NCBI GenBank assembly: GCA_001839685.1
Contig: MLAK01001277.1
Location: 1 to 23,178 of the forward strand
Direction: 5' to 3'
DNA length: 23,178 bases
From: Tritrichomonas foetus
Lineage: Eukaryota > Parabasalia > Tritrichomonadida > Tritrichomonadidae
Below the pieces are notes generated by a model. The model had not been told where the DNA came from, did no database searches, and saw nothing but the letters and a program-made list of their open reading frames with translations. The first letter of the stretch is position 1; every line of letters begins with the position of its first letter. This document shows, piece after piece, positions 10,317-18,704 of this stretch. A program made the translations under genes and the position numbers.

Positions 10317-11438
10317 TCAATAAAAATCAAAATCAAATTTAAAATCTAGAAGACCAGAGTATTGTTGCTGATCAAAAGAAAAATTAATTACTGATATATT
10401 TTGATCATTAACAACTGGTCGTTTATCTTCATGTTCAAATTCGAAAATTGATTGATCATTTTTATTTGAAATACTTGTATTCTGTTTAATAGAAGTGTCT
10501 GGGCTATGTAAATGCGAACTTTTTGTTTTAACTGTGTGTGGAATATGATTCCCATTTTTTTGTATATTGTTGCTGTTTTCTTTTCTTGTTTCTTTTTTAG
10601 AAATGGTATTTTTATTGTTTTGAACTATATTTGATTGCTTATTGTTAGAAAATGAATGCATTCCCAAATAATTGCAATTATTGTGATTGAAATTGCCAGA
10701 AACGTTATTGATGTTGTTATTATAGTAGGCATTGTAATACATTCCATTAAAGTTTTGATTATAGAAAGAATTGAGCATTGAATTATTTGGGATGGAAGGA
10801 ATATTCATCATATAATCTGATGTTCGGTGATAATAGCCGTGATTCGTAGTTGAATTATTCATTCCAGAATAATGATCACCATGTATAGATTTCGATTGTA
10901 GCATATTATTTTGATTCACTTGCTGAAGATATCCATTCAATTGAGCCGTGCTGTGAACAACATTACTGTTAAAAGAATTGAACGCAAAATTTGCCGAGTC
11001 ATATCCATGTAATTGATTATTGTTTGAATTAGAAGCGTTTGCTGGATTTACACACATTTTATTATTGTTTTCAAGATGATTAGAATTCACGTCGTTTAAA
11101 TGAGTTCGAATTTTTCTGTGATTTTGTGAAAACCAATGAGATCGAATTTCGCTTTCTGTTCGTCCTTTAAAGAACTGTGCTAAAATTGACCAATTTTTTC
11201 CGACTTCAAGAACCTTCGTGACCAGAAGGTCGTCCTCCTGTGGAGTCCACTTTTCCCACGTCTTGACGACAGGCGCAAGATGCGTCAGCCAGTGGTCACG
11301 GCATTGTCTAGGGGTGTGATTTCCGAAAATTGCTGAGACTTCGCGCCATGTTGCGTTTTTGTTATTCGACATGATTTCGATAAACCTCTGGTCTTCTTCA
11401 GGCGTAAAAAGAAGAGTTCTCCTCTTGGATGGAGGCAT
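10317..11438 (-). CDS. Two-repeat Myb-like DNA-binding protein with Asn-rich tail
   Basis: 373 residues from the ATG at 11438 (MPPSKRR); an upstream in-frame GTG is not a eukaryotic start. Two tandem Myb/SANT repeats lie near residues 9-54 and 62-106. The spaced aromatics are F11, W31, W50 in the first repeat and W64, W83, W102 in the second, with the recognition-helix segments TPRQCRDHW and TESEIRSHW. A Lys/Arg-flanked NHRKI follows the second repeat. The remaining ~250 residues are Asn/Ser/His-rich with no domain, ending in an acidic and aromatic stretch (DFKFDFDFY). Trichomonads have many short R2R3-type Myb proteins acting as promoter-specific transcription factors; nuclear DNA binding is the likely role. 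The target genes cannot be inferred. Confidence 0.88.
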   Translation of the reverse strand: MPPSKRRTLLFTPEEDQRFIEIMSNNKNATWREVSAIFGNHTPRQCRDHWLTHLAPVVKTWEKWTPQEDDLLVTKVLEVGKNWSILAQFFKGRTESEIRSHWFSQNHRKIRTHLNDVNSNHLENNNKMCVNPANASNSNNNQLHGYDSANFAFNSFNSNVVHSTAQLNGYLQQVNQNNMLQSKSIHGDHYSGMNNSTTNHGYYHRTSDYMMNIPSIPNNSMLNSFYNQNFNGMYYNAYYNNNINNVSGNFNHNNCNYLGMHSFSNNKQSNIVQNNKNTISKKETRKENSNNIQKNGNHIPHTVKTKSSHLHSPDTSIKQNTSISNKNDQSIFEFEHEDKRPVVNDQNISVINFSFDQQQYSGLLDFKFDFDFY

Positions 11439-11461
11439 ATTTGATATATTTGAATTCACAA

Positions 11462-11466
11462 TGTGA
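11462..11466 (-). promoter_or_regulatory. Initiator-like TCACA upstream of the Myb gene
   Basis: Minus-strand GATCACATTG contains TCACA, fitting the trichomonad TCA-Y-W initiator. It lies about 25 nt upstream of the ATG at 11438, giving a short leader comparable to that of the cyclase gene. Confidence 0.35.
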
Positions 11467-12329
11467 TCTGAAAAACGGAATCAAATTTTATTGAATCATA
11501 TTCATTTTCTATGAATGTCTGAGTAATTTGTATATAATTTTCATATTTTCTTAATCATTTTGTATATAAATATTATCTGTGATTCTTTTGAATTTTAGAT
11601 CTTCTTCTCGAAAGGAATTTTCAAAAACATTGTTTTTCTCTGAATTATTATTTCACCTTTTGGTAAAACTTATTTTTATGTAAATGAACAATATTTTTTG
11701 TTGTGTTGATAGTTTTGTCATGTTAATCAATTGTAAGGAAAAATATTATTCAATAGTATTCAAAATCGAGCTTTATTACCTTCAGTTAATTTAGAATTCT
11801 GAGGAATTTTTTATCGGGCATTTTCATTCAATCAATTCAAATGGTTTTCAAACTATTTTATTCATGATTTCTTTTTTTATTTTGTATTATTTTGAATGAT
11901 GCAGTTGAAGATTTTGAAACTCTTTCAAAATTATGAATAATTTTATCTGATTTTCTGATAACATTACCAGAATACAATTGCAATTTTATTTTATTTGTTG
12001 TTTTTAGATATATATAGATATATTCAAACAGGCGAATAGTATCAACCAAATTATTTTCCATTAACTATTCATAGTTAATACAAGTTCAGAAAAACTAAAT
12101 TACTATCGAAAATTATTGTGGTGCAAGAAAATAAATTATTTCGAGAAATCGATTGGCTATTCAATTTTGAGTTGTTAGAAATTCTATAGTCATTGAAAAC
12201 GCATCACTGATAAATATTTTTCTCAAAATTTATCAGTATTTCTAAAGATTGAATACATTCAATTATTTAAGTTTTTCGAATTCTCTTGACTGATTAATAT
12301 AATATATATATTTATATAATTGCGCTAAA

Positions 12330-12450
12330 ATGTCTGACCTTCCTTGGGCTTTGTGCTCGATCAGTGGCTATCTTGTTTCATTCAATTTTAAAATATCCAC
12401 GTGAGATACAAAAAAAATTATTTCATCTTCTTCTCAAAAAGAAGATGAAA
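12330..12450 (+). other. GC-richer island with a 24-codon ORF and a 12-bp hairpin
   Basis: Within AT-rich DNA, 12330-12385 is visibly less AT-rich. It contains ATG to TGA at 12330-12404, encoding 24 residues beginning MSDLPWALCSISG. Just downstream, TTTCATCTTCTT (12421-12432) and its exact complement (12439-12450) can form a 12-bp stem with a 6-nt loop. It could be a small structured RNA gene, a micro-ORF, or the remnant of a larger gene. No known RNA family could be assigned. Confidence 0.25.
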
Positions 12451-12869
12451 GAAAAAGCAATGAAAAAATATTCAATTTTCACTTTTTTAATAATACATTG
12501 AATTCCCTCTTTGAATTGATTAGGAATGATTTCATCTGAATGTGAACCAATAGATTATGTATTTATAAGCTGGCACAGTTGTGTTATATGTTATTAGGTA
12601 AATTGAATACTTCATGCTTTTTATTATTGGTTCTCAGAGTAAATCATTCATAAATTGAAACCTTCTGTGATTGAACTAAGAATAATGGTTTATATAACAT
12701 TGGAGTGGTTATTATCATCATCAAAGATATGCTTTATACATTTCCAATGGGAGAAGTTGAAGTTTTCATCATCTCCCATAATTCCATCACTTAATAATCA
12801 ATACAACAGAGAAAACTGAACTCAGGAGAGATTTCTCTTCAAATGAACTTTGTCACTTGCGATCAGAAA

Positions 12870-13049
12870 ACAAAAGAAATGAATAAAACAAAAGAGATGA
12901 ATAAAACAAAAGAGATGAATAAAACAAAAGAAATGAATAAAACAAAAGAGATGAATAAAACAAAAGAAATGAATAAAACAAAAGACATGAATAAAACAAA
13001 AGAGATGAATAAAACAAAAGACATGAATAAAACAAAAGAAATGAATAAA
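12870..13049. repeat. 18-bp minisatellite, ten units
   Basis: Ten consecutive copies of ACAAAAGARATGAATAAA, 180 bp, followed by one decayed unit (GCACAAGAAGTAAG). Units differ only at one base, A/G/C at the 9th position: pattern A,G,G,A,G,A,C,G,C,A. The unit length is a multiple of three and lacks stops in several frames, so long open frames arise on both strands. The plus-strand frame 12843-13145 reads KTKEMN repeats and overlaps the end of the peptidase gene by 41 bp. With no recognisable flanking domain or clear initiator I treat it as a repeat and not as a gene. Confidence 0.9.
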
Positions 13050-13104
13050 GCACAAGAAGTAAGAAAAGATATAGACAGCTTGATTGCTTTACTTTCTTCC
13101 TCTT

Positions 13105-14526
13105 TCACGCTATTCCGTGGAAGAGTGCGGCAACGAGGGCAGTAAACTTGGTTGTATACGGAATGTCCAAGCTTTCGTCAAATCCATGCGGGTTTGAATC
13201 GACGCCAGCGCATCCAGTGACGAAGATTTGAGCCTTTGGCCAAAGCTCGTTGAACTTGTTGCATAGTGGGATAGAGCCACCTTCACCGTAGTAGAGTGGG
13301 TCTTGGCCGAAGACTTCTTTAGTTGCCTTTTTAAGTGCGGCGTCGGTTTTTTCGTCGAAGTCTCTTCCCCACCAGCCGTTTCCTGCTGCGACTGGGGTGT
13401 ATGACACCTTGGCGCCATAGGGGGGATCCTTTTCGAGCGTTTCCTTGAGCGCCTGTGCTGTCTTTTCTGCGTCGACGCCTGGCGGAATCCTCAGCGAGAG
13501 TTTGAGCGCCGTTTTGGGCCTCATCACATTGGATCCATTCTGGATCGAGGGGATTCCATCGCAGCCGGTGACAGCAAGACCAGGGATCCATGCCTTGTTC
13601 ACAAGAAGTTGACCGTTATCTTCTGTAACAAGTTTGCAGCCCTGCAGAGGCGAAACGATGGCATGGCAGGCATCTCCGATATGGGCGGCGATTTGATAGC
13701 ACTGGTCGATTCTGTTTTTCGGAATTTCTGGGACGTGCGCCTCTTTGAGAAGGATTTCGCCGGTTTTTTCGTCTTCGATTCGTGAAATTAATTGGCGGGC
13801 AATTCGAAATGTGGATGGAACTAAACCAGTTGCCATACCGCTGTGACATGGAGTAGCAAGATGCTCGACTGAAAGAACGCCGTTGATGACGCCTCTAAGC
13901 GAGACGCAGCACCAAACCGTCTTATAATCCTGGGCTTCTGCATCCAATACGCAAATTGTGGAGCATTCGCCAATCGATTCGTGAAGTTCGTCTAAATAGC
14001 GCTTGATTTCGACATCGCCCGACTCTTCGCCGGTTTCGAGAAGGATTGTTACTTTTGGATATTTCAAATTGTGTTCTTGAAGGTATTTGATGGCTGTTAA
14101 TAAGAGGAATGAATTGTAGCCGTCGTCGTTTGTTCCGCGGCCGTAAAGTTTGCCGTTTCTTACTACTGGATTTGTCGCGGAGAGGCCTTCGCTCCACCTG
14201 GCTGGGTCCAAATGGGGCATCTTGTCGAGATGGCCGTAGCAGAGAATTGGTGGAGCCTCCGGTGAGGTTCCTGGGATATTAACGCGTAAGAGTGGTTGAC
14301 GTCCTTCATCGTTGTAGACGTGAGTTTGGAGGCCGCTGATTTGTTGGGACTCAATCCAAGCTTTGACGGTATCGACGGCTTTGTGGATGAGACCATTGGT
14401 GAGGAATTCGGGATCGTAATCTGGAGAGAGGTTTGGAATGCGAATGAGAGCTTTGAGACCTTCGAGAGCACTTCCACCTTCTGACCAGGCTTGCTTGCAG
14501 TAGTTGAGGCAATCGTTTACGTCCAT
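13105..14526 (-). CDS. M20-family metallopeptidase (dipeptidase/carboxypeptidase-like)
   Basis: 473 residues from the ATG at 14526. M20 enzymes use a two-metal (usually Zn) centre to cleave dipeptides or C-terminal residues; without a signal peptide this one is probably cytosolic. Visible active-site elements: GHLD with metal ligand H99 and D101; GRGTNDDG with bridging D134; GEES with catalytic base E167 and metal ligand E168; VLDAE with D195; a His in the lid-domain ATPCHSG motif; and a late NPHGFDE with the last metal-ligand His. The usual DDKG appears here as NDDGY. Length and order fit a full-length enzyme. The gene is visibly more GC-rich than its surroundings and its codons favour C/G endings, suggesting either strong expression bias or bacterial origin. 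Exact substrate is unknown. Confidence 0.93.
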   Translation of the reverse strand: MDVNDCLNYCKQAWSEGGSALEGLKALIRIPNLSPDYDPEFLTNGLIHKAVDTVKAWIESQQISGLQTHVYNDEGRQPLLRVNIPGTSPEAPPILCYGHLDKMPHLDPARWSEGLSATNPVVRNGKLYGRGTNDDGYNSFLLLTAIKYLQEHNLKYPKVTILLETGEESGDVEIKRYLDELHESIGECSTICVLDAEAQDYKTVWCCVSLRGVINGVLSVEHLATPCHSGMATGLVPSTFRIARQLISRIEDEKTGEILLKEAHVPEIPKNRIDQCYQIAAHIGDACHAIVSPLQGCKLVTEDNGQLLVNKAWIPGLAVTGCDGIPSIQNGSNVMRPKTALKLSLRIPPGVDAEKTAQALKETLEKDPPYGAKVSYTPVAAGNGWWGRDFDEKTDAALKKATKEVFGQDPLYYGEGGSIPLCNKFNELWPKAQIFVTGCAGVDSNPHGFDESLDIPYTTKFTALVAALFHGIA

Positions 14527-14527
14527 T

Positions 14528-14542
14528 TGTGAAAACAAGTGA
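14528..14542 (-). promoter_or_regulatory. Initiator-like motifs TCACTT and TCACA at the M20 gene start
   Basis: Minus-strand TTCACTTG (TCACTT at 14542-14537) fits the classic trichomonad initiator TCAYTW and would give a leader of about 14 nt. A second TCACA at 14532-14528 would leave about 4 nt. The first is the better candidate. These motifs also support the ATG at 14526 as the real start. Confidence 0.5.
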
Positions 14543-15283
14543 AGTTGATGAACGTTTAAAAAAGGCGAATTCTTAGAAAATATTAACCATTCATAGAAAA
14601 ATGATTGGATAGGTTAACTGTTTTAAAGATATTTTATTGGACGATATATAAACTTTTTGTATGGCGTTTTAAAAAAAAAAAAACAATGATGATGTGATGT
14701 GTAAAAAACCGATGATTATCTTTCATTGTCTCGATGATTCAGAAAACGATAAGTTCTTAAATTTGGTAATACTTAACACATTATAGATACGATGTTGGTC
14801 AAATATGATCAAATAAAAACCACTTCATTCTCAAAAATATTGAAATTTTACTTTTTTTGATGATGAAGTGAAAAATTGTTGATTTAACGTAACACTTCAT
14901 GTAGATCTTGGAAAATTCACCAGATGAAGAGAATGCATTAAATATCATTGATTCTATGTTCTTTGTTGTTTTTCCTAAAATAACCATAAAATACGAAAAT
15001 GATTAATAATTTTAATTAGAACAAGTGTTACACTGTGTAACTGACACATGAAATAATAAGACATACTGCTACACTGCTATTACACCATGTGTCAAAACCT
15101 CAATCACGTCATTGTTTTTTGGTCATTTATGATTGACTTGATTATTTTTTTTTCCCCTTATTAGATACTGTAACTTCTTTTGCTTCTACTATTGCTATTG
15201 ATTCTTTATTTCTTTTTGTTTCTCATTTTCCAATAGATATTGACACTTCTTCTTCTTCTTCTATATATTCACTTGTCGTTGAA
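14543..15283. other. Intergenic region with palindrome cluster
   Basis: About 740 bp upstream of the M20 gene. It holds an A13 run (14671-14683), an unsupported minus-strand open stretch at 14799-14987, and a cluster of inverted repeats at 15027-15094 described separately. CTT/TCT-rich tracts lie at 15240-15262. Confidence 0.5.
15027..15094. repeat. Nested inverted repeats
   Basis: GTTACAC-T-GTGTAAC (15027-15041) is a perfect palindrome with 7-bp arms and a 1-nt centre. It is followed at once by TGACACATG (15042-15050), whose exact complement CATGTGTCA is at 15086-15094, giving a 9-bp stem around a 35-nt loop. Both are read directly from the sequence; function is unknown. Confidence 0.6.
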
Positions 15284-15835
15284 TCAGCAAACAATGTTTA
15301 AATCTTTTAAGTTGGGCAGAGTGTTGTTGTTTGAAATGCCGAATTTTTCAGGGTTTCCTGAATTCGTAATGAGAGTTCTATCATCACTAGTACTTAAGCC
15401 ACCAAAATCAGTATTGTTATTAATAAATGAATTATCATTCAGACATTTCGAAAGACATGTGTGAGAACTAAAATTTGTGCTTTTTGAATTTGAAGGAAAT
15501 TTGTTCAGTTTCAAAGTGATTCATTCAGCAATTGCAGATACAATTTCAGATTCACTAATGTGAGGTGGGATTCCAGAGGCAAGAATTGTGCACCTGCCTA
15601 AACCGTCTGCCGATTTGCGGGAAAAGGACGGCATTGCCATTCCATTCAGTGGCGCGAGTTTTCGCGATAATTTGCAGATCTTATCAGATGCTGGTGCATA
15701 AAGGCCCGGTGGAAGGCCGAGTGTGAAACCCATAGATGTAAATTCCTCTGGGCCACAAAACCAGACTCCTTTGAGACGCTTAGAACGATCATATTTTGGA
15801 ATGTCTGATATTAGAACATAAAAAAGATAAATACA
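15284..15835 (-). pseudogene. Coding-like relic with one in-frame TGA and no start codon
   Basis: A minus-strand frame is open from 15835 (a TAG lies just upstream) to a TGA at 15523-15521. It then continues in the same frame, open again, to a TGA at 15286-15284. The first part has protein-like, GC-richer sequence (segments GVWFCGPEEF and LGLPPGLYAPASDK). The second is Ser/Asn-rich, like the tails of trichomonad proteins. No ATG opens the coding-like part; an internal ATG at 15733 would skip it. I do not recognise the family. The most economical reading is a 5'-truncated gene with a premature stop. Alternatives are an exon whose upstream exon I could not define, or a real gene ending at 15521 with an open 3' flank. 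Confidence 0.4.
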
Positions 15836-16083
15836 CTAACCAGGATTTTTCCTACATGCTCATTTAGCATTTATACGATTATTGTCAGTAGATTTTAATT
15901 CAAAAAGGTAAAATAACACTACTATATATTCTCATAAAGCTTCCTCCAATCTCCAAACATATTCGAGATTTCTAATGTGAAAGATATAAAATTAAATGTC
16001 AGAAAAGAGAAAGTAAAAATTAAGAAGCAGACAATTGGCTAAGATTCTATATTTACAAAACAAAATAAAAGAGAACATAAAAG
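15836..16083. other. Short AT-rich spacer
   Basis: About 250 bp between the relic and the 3' end of the interrupted gene. Nothing recognisable. A plus-strand ACTAACCAG at 15835-15843 resembles an intron end but does not match its spacing and has no exons around it. Confidence 0.5.
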
Positions 16084-18497
16084 TCATGCATTTTCTTCAA
16101 AGAAAAAAGTCACTTCACGAGACCCTTTTCCTTCCAGACTTACAGCTTCACTCGCCTCTGAGTCGTCTATCGAATCAATTTCAAGAAGTTTAACCTGAAA
16201 TGATCTGACAAAACATTCTGATTCACTCTCAAAGTTTAGTTCTTCTTCTTTCGTAGGTTCTTCTTTTGTTGATTCTTCTTTTGTTGATTCTTCTTTGGTT
16301 TGTTCTTCTTTTGTTGACTCTTCTTTTGTTGATTCTTCTTTTGTTGGTTCTTCTTTTGTTGATTCTTCTTTGGTTTGTTCTTCTTTGGTTGGCTCTTCTT
16401 TTGTTGATTCTTCTTTTGTTGATTCTTCTTTTGTTGGTTCTTCTTTTGTTGATTCTTCTTTCGTATGTTCTTCTTTGGTTGATTCTTCTTTTGTTGGTTC
16501 TTCTTTTGCTGGTTCTTCTTTCGTATGTTCTTCTTTGGTTGATTCTTCTTTTGTTGATTCTTCTTTTGTTGGTTCTTCTTTCGTATGTTCTTTTTTGGTT
16601 GTTTCTTCTTGAGTTAATTCTTCTTTAGTTGGGACTTCTTGAGTTGATTCTTGATTTGAGGCTTCTACATTGCTCATGTGAGAATTCTCAGTTTGATTGA
16701 AATCATTTACTTCAGCAAGTTCAAGCACTCTTGGTGAGAATGTTGAGCATAATGATCCAGAATATTCGATTAAATCATTTTCTTCTTTAACACAATATTT
16801 CAGTGCATCAAATTCTACATTTTTAATTTTTTCAATTTCAGAGAAATCAATTGAATAACCTGAAGAAAAACTTCGTTTTGATGAACTTGATTCAATTCCA
16901 GATTTTCCCTCTTCAAACTTTGAAGATGATTTTTCATCAAAGTTGCCGAAAGTGTTGAGCTCAGGGTTAGAATTTTCGTGGATTTCTTCTTTATTTTGAA
17001 TTTTTTGATTAGATTTAATTTTTCGATTATGGTTTTCGGAATTATCAGATCCTTCAAGTTCATTTAACAGTGCTCTTCTTAAAATATCAGACTCCTCATT
17101 TTTATAATTTTCAATTAATTCTGAATCACTTGTTGCAACATATGATAGTTCAATTGAAAAATCTCTTGATCGATTTCTTGATGGTATTTTATTGAAAACA
17201 TCATCGGAATCGTCTTTATTTTCCTCATTTTTACTCTGATCAGGAAAACTTTTGTTGATATTTAGAGAATCTTTTTTATGATGGGAAGAAATGTTACCTT
17301 TTTCATTTGATTTTTGAAAAATTTCAGCTTTGCTTTTGGATCTTGAAACAGAATCAGAGTTAGAATCACAACCAGAATTAGAGTTAGAATCAGAACCAGA
17401 GTTTTCGCTTAGTTTTCCATTATGAGTTGCATTATTTAACTTGGAATTTCCAGATGAGCTTTCATCTTCCAATTTTTCTTCGGTTTGGAAATCTACATTT
17501 TCATTATCACTATGCGCAATAAAAGCATCATTTTCTTCCATTGAACTTGAATCATTTTCTCTTTTGTTGCAATTATTTTCATCATTCTCAAATTTGTTAT
17601 TCTCATTTCTCGCATGGTTTAAGTGATCATTAATTTCATTTTCATAAAATTCAGTTTGACATTCTTTTTCTTCCAATAAAAGTGAATTTTGATATTTTTT
17701 CTGACTTTCAACCATTTTTGAAGGCGAAGTGTCAGTTACAGGTAAAAGTTCTTTGTTTTCTTCATTTTCTTCAAATGCACAGTTAACTGCAACAGATTTC
17801 CTTGTTTCCAAGTAGTTTCCAAAATTTGTCTGTGATGTTTTGGAATTTTCGATTTCTTCATATCCTTGCTGTTTCTCATTTTTCACATTATTAGCAGTGA
17901 TGACTGATCGTCGTTTATGCTTATTTTTATTAGAAATATTACTATTAGTATCGCTCTGATCACTGTAATCATTTTCATAGCGATAAGTACATTCATAGTT
18001 GTGATTTTTTCCCGTGGAATTTTGATTTTGTGTTTTTTGAAGCGAATTTGAATTACTCGAGGGAATTTTAACATTTTTAATTTGATTAGAATTTCTCGGT
18101 GAGTCTAAAGAATAATCTGAATCTAACAAAAATGGCAATTTTTTCGGTTTATTTGTTTTTTGTGTATTCTTTTTTTGATTTTGCTTTTGAATTTTTATCA
18201 TTTGTGAACCAGAATTTGCTCTTCTTTCAATTAATTTTCTTTCCTGTTGTCTTTTTTCGATAAAAAAACGCTTTTCATTTTGACATTTGTTTAAAATTGC
18301 ATTTTTCCCCATTTCATATTCATTTTTTAAGAATTTTTTATTCAAGCGAGTGAAAGGATCACTTTTCCTCGACGATTTGAAATTATTTTCTAAGAATTGT
18401 AAAGATTGGTTATATTTTTCTTCAATTTCCGACAATATTTTTTCTGTTTCAAGGTCAAATTCATACAAAATCGGATTCACAAATCGTTGATCATTTT
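16084..18497 (-). pseudogene. C-terminal part of a low-complexity gene split by a mariner
   Basis: This is the downstream ~804 codons of a gene whose start is at 20191. It begins, after the duplicated TA, with KNDQRFVNPILYEF and continues with charged helical sequence likely to form coiled coils (EEKYNQSLQFLEN, EKRFFIEKRQQERKLIERR). A long Ser/Asn/Glu-rich disordered region follows, then 26 TKEE-type pentapeptides and an acidic C-terminus. There is no enzyme motif and I do not recognise the family; a structural or scaffold protein is a guess. The frame stays open across the left mariner end to an ATG at 18534 inside the element, so an 816-residue truncated product starting with element-encoded residues is possible. 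The rest of the reading frame appears undamaged. Confidence 0.8.
16243..16632 (-). repeat. 15-bp coding minisatellite, 26 units (TKEE pentapeptides)
   Basis: 390 bp made of 26 exact-length 15-bp units. On the minus strand each encodes x-T-K-E-E, where x is P, S, H, Q, T or L; a few units vary (LTQEE, TTKKE, PAKEE). The preserved period keeps the host frame and gives a highly acidic Glu/Lys repeat. The complementary strand is also open in several frames (repeating SSFVD and LLLIL), which are shadows. Confidence 0.93.
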
Positions 18498-18499
18498 TA

Positions 18500-18527
18500 T
18501 AGGGTGTCCGGAGGCGTGATGTCACTA
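18500..18527 (+). repeat. Left mariner terminal inverted repeat (28 bp)
   Basis: TAGGGTGTCCGG, then AGGC, then GTGATGTCACTA. It matches the complement of 19764-19791 at 24 of 28 positions. All four differences are the contiguous middle bases. Confidence 0.93.
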
Positions 18528-18673
18528 CCCACATTAGAAGTGAAATCAATACATTATATTTATAAANAATAAACTATGCAATGTTAACATAAAAATTTTG
18601 AAAACAATTTTTTTTTTTCTCTTGACTGAAAATAGAGATAAAGAATCTTTTTCATAAAAAAAAAGAATAATTT

Positions 18674-18698
18674 ATAAACGTACACGATGCACGTTTAT
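18674..18698 (+). repeat. Inverted repeat just upstream of the transposase start
   Basis: ATAAACGT, a 9-nt loop (ACACGATGC), then ACGTTTAT, ending 6 nt before the transposase ATG at 18705. It could be an internal transposase-binding or regulatory site, or a leader hairpin. Visible in sequence; role inferred. Confidence 0.5.
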
Positions 18699-18704
18699 TA
18701 AAAA

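Larger units (their letters stand above)
11439..12869. other. AT-rich intergenic region with one GC-richer island
   Basis: About 1.4 kb between the Myb gene 5' end and the minisatellite. Mostly featureless AT-rich DNA. The minus-strand open stretch 11858-12061 (67 codons) has no motif and is not called. The only distinct patch is 12330-12450, listed separately. Confidence 0.5.

Noticed and set aside
11858..12061. 67-codon minus-strand ORF
   Set aside because: Composition matches random AT-rich DNA and no recognisable feature is present.
12330..12400. Loose resemblance of GCTTTGTGC...GATCAGTGG...TATCT to the 5' parts of U2 or U4 snRNA
   Set aside because: It lacks the U2 branch-recognition GUAGUA expected to pair with the ACTAAC branch site seen in the CDC14 intron, and lacks the U4 kink-turn sequence. 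Similarity is patchy and needs several gaps.
12843..13145. 100-codon plus-strand ORF (KTKEMN repeats) as a real gene
   Set aside because: Nearly all of it is the minisatellite, whose unit is stop-free in several frames on both strands. It has no domain, no clear initiator and overlaps the M20 gene antisense. Kept as a finding only.
13110..14484. Several 60-104-codon ORFs overlapping the M20 gene
   Set aside because: GC-rich coding sequence creates long shadow frames; none shows a domain or start context, while the M20 frame has all active-site motifs.
15521..15523. TGA recoding as selenocysteine or a non-standard genetic code
   Set aside because: Other genes here, including the Myb and transposase genes, end cleanly at TGA, and no selenoprotein family or SECIS-like structure was seen. 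A premature or natural stop is simpler.
15835..15843. Plus-strand ACTAACCAG as an intron end
   Set aside because: The branch-to-acceptor spacing is three bases shorter than the fused trichomonad motif, and there is no coding exon on the plus strand on either side.
16266..16628. Plus-strand Leu-rich and Ser/Phe-rich ORFs
   Set aside because: They are antisense shadows of the 15-bp TKEE repeat, which is open in several frames.
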